DNA of 6,890 bases from contig JAJYGK010000092.1 in NCBI GenBank assembly GCA_021790715.1, positions 1 to 6,890 on the forward strand, written 5' to 3'. The notes under the pieces were generated by a model. The model was given only the letters and a program-made list of their open reading frames with translations. It was not told where the DNA came from and did no database searches. This DNA comes from Chloroflexota bacterium (GTDB lineage: Bacteria; Chloroflexota; Limnocylindria; Limnocylindrales; CSP1-4). Positions 5,990 through 6,890 of this stretch are shown one piece after another (position 1 is the stretch's first letter; each line of letters opens with the position of its first letter). Made by a program: the position numbers and the translations under genes.

Positions 5990-6108
5990 CGCCGCGCGCG
6001 CTGGTTCGGTCGGATGTCGAGCACGGTCACGACCGTGGGCGGGCGGCGGTGCCAGCGCATGGCGCGAGCCACGGGACGCAGGGCCCGGGGCCATGACAGG
6101 TGGATCAT
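5956..6108 (-). CDS. Possible 50-aa basic protein, hypothetical
   Basis: Starting at ATG 6108 the minus strand encodes 50 aa ending at a TGA (5958-5956). The second half reads TVVTVLDIRPNQ (25-36) and then RARRYEIVLGPRRG (37-50), which looks like two beta strands joined by a charged turn. Third codon positions are almost all G or C, as in the real genes here. It is rich in Arg and has no cysteine, signal peptide or transmembrane segment. I recognise no family. The frame stays open to 6270 upstream, but that stretch is low-complexity and runs into the repeat element, so it is excluded. Against it: no ribosome binding site is seen, it overlaps the end of the HAD gene by 34 nt in antisense, and random frames stay open easily at this GC content. 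It could be a remnant or chance frame. Confidence 0.4.
   Translation of the reverse strand: MIHLSWPRALRPVARAMRWHRRPPTVVTVLDIRPNQRARRYEIVLGPRRG
6022..6037 (+). terminator. Inverted repeat 32 nt after the HAD gene
   Basis: CACGGTC (6022-6028) and GACCGTG (6031-6037) are perfect inverted repeats around AC, forming a 6-bp stem with a 4-nt loop in RNA. The position suits a HAD terminator, though there is no T-tract. It lies inside the possible 50-aa frame on the other strand, so it could instead be coincidence there or an operator-like site. Confidence 0.3.
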
Positions 6109-6182
6109 GACGTGCAAGGGTGCCCGGTCGCGGGCGGGCACGGCAGGGCCACTCGGCCCGAAGACCCGGTCCGTCGGTGTAG

Positions 6183-6293
6183 GTGGGGCTGCGTCGTTCG
6201 AGGGAGCCGCGCGGGCGCCGGGTCCCGCACACGCGGGCCGGTCCCGGGCGCGAGCCCGGGTCCCGCACACGCAGGCGCGGCTCTGCCCCCCAC
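6183..6293. repeat. Nested direct and inverted repeat element downstream of ferrochelatase
   Basis: Two exact copies of the 17-mer CCGGGTCCCGCACACGC lie at 6218-6234 and 6256-6272 (38-bp period). Overlapping the second copy is a perfect 7-bp hairpin, CCCGGGC (6243-6249) and GCCCGGG (6254-6260), with a GCGA loop (GNRA type on the plus strand). A 9-bp inverted repeat flanks the whole: GAGCCGCGC (6204-6212) and GCGCGGCTC (6275-6283). An outer 6-bp pair is GTGGGG (6183-6188) with CCCCAC (6288-6293). The element starts 8 nt past the ferrochelatase stop codon. It may act as a strong transcription barrier, or may be an interspersed repeat family in this genome. Confidence 0.6.
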
Positions 6294-6301
6294 GATGCCG
6301 C

Positions 6302-6890
6302 CTACGGCGCCCCGACCGGTCGCCCCCAGGCGTCCGCCTCGACGCGACCGACGACCGCCGCCAGCGCCTCGATCAGGCCCGGATCGGCGTTCAGGGCACG
6401 GACCTGCTCGAAGGCCATCCCCGCCGCCTCCGCCTGTTCGCGCGCCCCGATCGCGACGTCGTAGAGCGTCTCCAGGTGGTCGGCGAGGAACTGGATCGGG
6501 GCGACGAGCACGGCGCGGTGCCCCTCGTCGCGCAGCCGCGGCACCAGGTCGGCGAAGTCGGGCGTCATCCACTCGCCGGGTTCGTGGCCGGCGCTCTGCC
6601 AGCAGAAGTGCCAGCGCTCGCGCGCGAGGCCGGCCGCGTGGGCGATCGCCGTGGCCGTCTCGTCGAGCTGGTGCAGGTACTCCGGTTCCTGCTCGGCGAC
6701 CCGGCGGGGCAGGCTGTGCGCGGTGAGCAGGACGGGCACGCGCTCCCGCTCCTCCGCCGGGAACCGGTCGAGCGCCTCGCGGATGCGGTCGGCGAGCGCA
6801 CCGACGAAGGCGGGCTCGAGGTGCCAGGCGCCGGCGATGCGGACCTCCGGGGCCACGGGGCCCATCGCCGCGCGTGCCCCGTCGATCGCC
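6302..6890 (-). CDS. hemH: Ferrochelatase, C-terminal part (5' end beyond the window)
   Basis: 195 codons are visible, open to the right edge and ending at TAG (6304-6302). Ferrochelatase inserts ferrous iron into a porphyrin in the last part of heme synthesis. Key family motifs are present: TAHSLP with the metal-site His (residue 58 of the visible fragment), WQSAG (97-101) followed by W107, and APIQFLADHLETLYD (130-144) with the paired catalytic Glu at 140. These correspond to H183 and E264 of the Bacillus subtilis enzyme. The C-terminus (LNADPGLIEALAAVV and about 16 further residues) has no cysteines and only one cysteine, C96, is seen in all, so the iron-sulfur cluster of actinobacterial-type enzymes is not supported. 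Whether the substrate is protoporphyrin IX or coproporphyrin III cannot be decided here; cpfC would be the name in the latter case. No other heme gene lies downstream. Confidence 0.93.
   Translation of the reverse strand, partial: AIDGARAAMGPVAPEVRIAGAWHLEPAFVGALADRIREALDRFPAEERERVPVLLTAHSLPRRVAEQEPEYLHQLDETATAIAHAAGLARERWHFCWQSAGHEPGEWMTPDFADLVPRLRDEGHRAVLVAPIQFLADHLETLYDVAIGAREQAEAAGMAFEQVRALNADPGLIEALAAVVGRVEADAWGRPVGAP

Noticed and set aside
6109..6270. Upstream extension of the possible 50-aa protein to a 104-aa frame
   Set aside because: The added part is low-complexity and its first codons lie inside the nested repeat element.
1..6890. Search for CRISPR arrays, tRNA/rRNA genes, insertion sequences, phage or toxin-antitoxin and defence genes
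   Set aside because: No regular repeat-spacer pattern, T-loop signature, transposase motif or defence-type domain was seen; the genes present are all ordinary families apart from the unknowns listed.

Overview
The window is a very GC-rich (roughly three quarters G+C by eye) stretch of bacterial chromosome. It holds ordinary, densely packed single genes on alternating strands. GTG starts are frequent, third codon positions are strongly G/C, promoter -10 candidates are TANNNT-like, and gene ends carry GC-rich hairpins without T-tracts. This suits a high-GC lineage such as Chloroflexota or Actinomycetota. I cannot settle which. The ferrochelatase lacks the C-terminal cysteines of the actinobacterial iron-sulfur type, which leans slightly towards the former. 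No phage, transposon, CRISPR array, tRNA or rRNA is visible.

Layout from left to right: (1) 1-122, the last 39 codons of an OafA-like acyltransferase with a fused SGNH domain (+). (2) 347-967, a lipoprotein of unknown function (+). (3) 1121-2071, a prolyl iminopeptidase (-), convergent with the lipoprotein gene. (4) 2311-4749, a second, complete acyltransferase-3/SGNH membrane protein (+), divergent from the peptidase gene across a 239-bp region. (5) 4756-5226, a COG4119-type NUDIX hydrolase (-), convergent with the acyltransferase gene with a 6-bp gap between stop codons. (6) 5264-5989, a HAD-superfamily phosphatase or phosphomutase (+), divergent from the NUDIX gene across only 37 bp. (7) 5956-6108, a possible 50-aa protein (-) overlapping the 3' end of the HAD gene. 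(8) 6302-6890, the C-terminal part of ferrochelatase (-), whose start lies beyond the right edge.

No two neighbouring complete genes lie on the same strand in operon-like spacing, so this is not an obvious functional system. The two acyltransferases and the lipoprotein point to cell-envelope modification. The peptidase, NUDIX enzyme, HAD enzyme and ferrochelatase are housekeeping or salvage functions. I found no convincing new multi-gene system.

The points most worth a second look are the architecture of the second acyltransferase (a Pro/Ala-rich insertion inside the membrane domain, plus a long linker and a mucin-like tail), paired leaderless-type promoters between the NUDIX and HAD genes, a nested direct/inverted repeat element at 6183-6293 downstream of ferrochelatase, and a 14-bp palindrome that holds both stop codons at 4746-4759.
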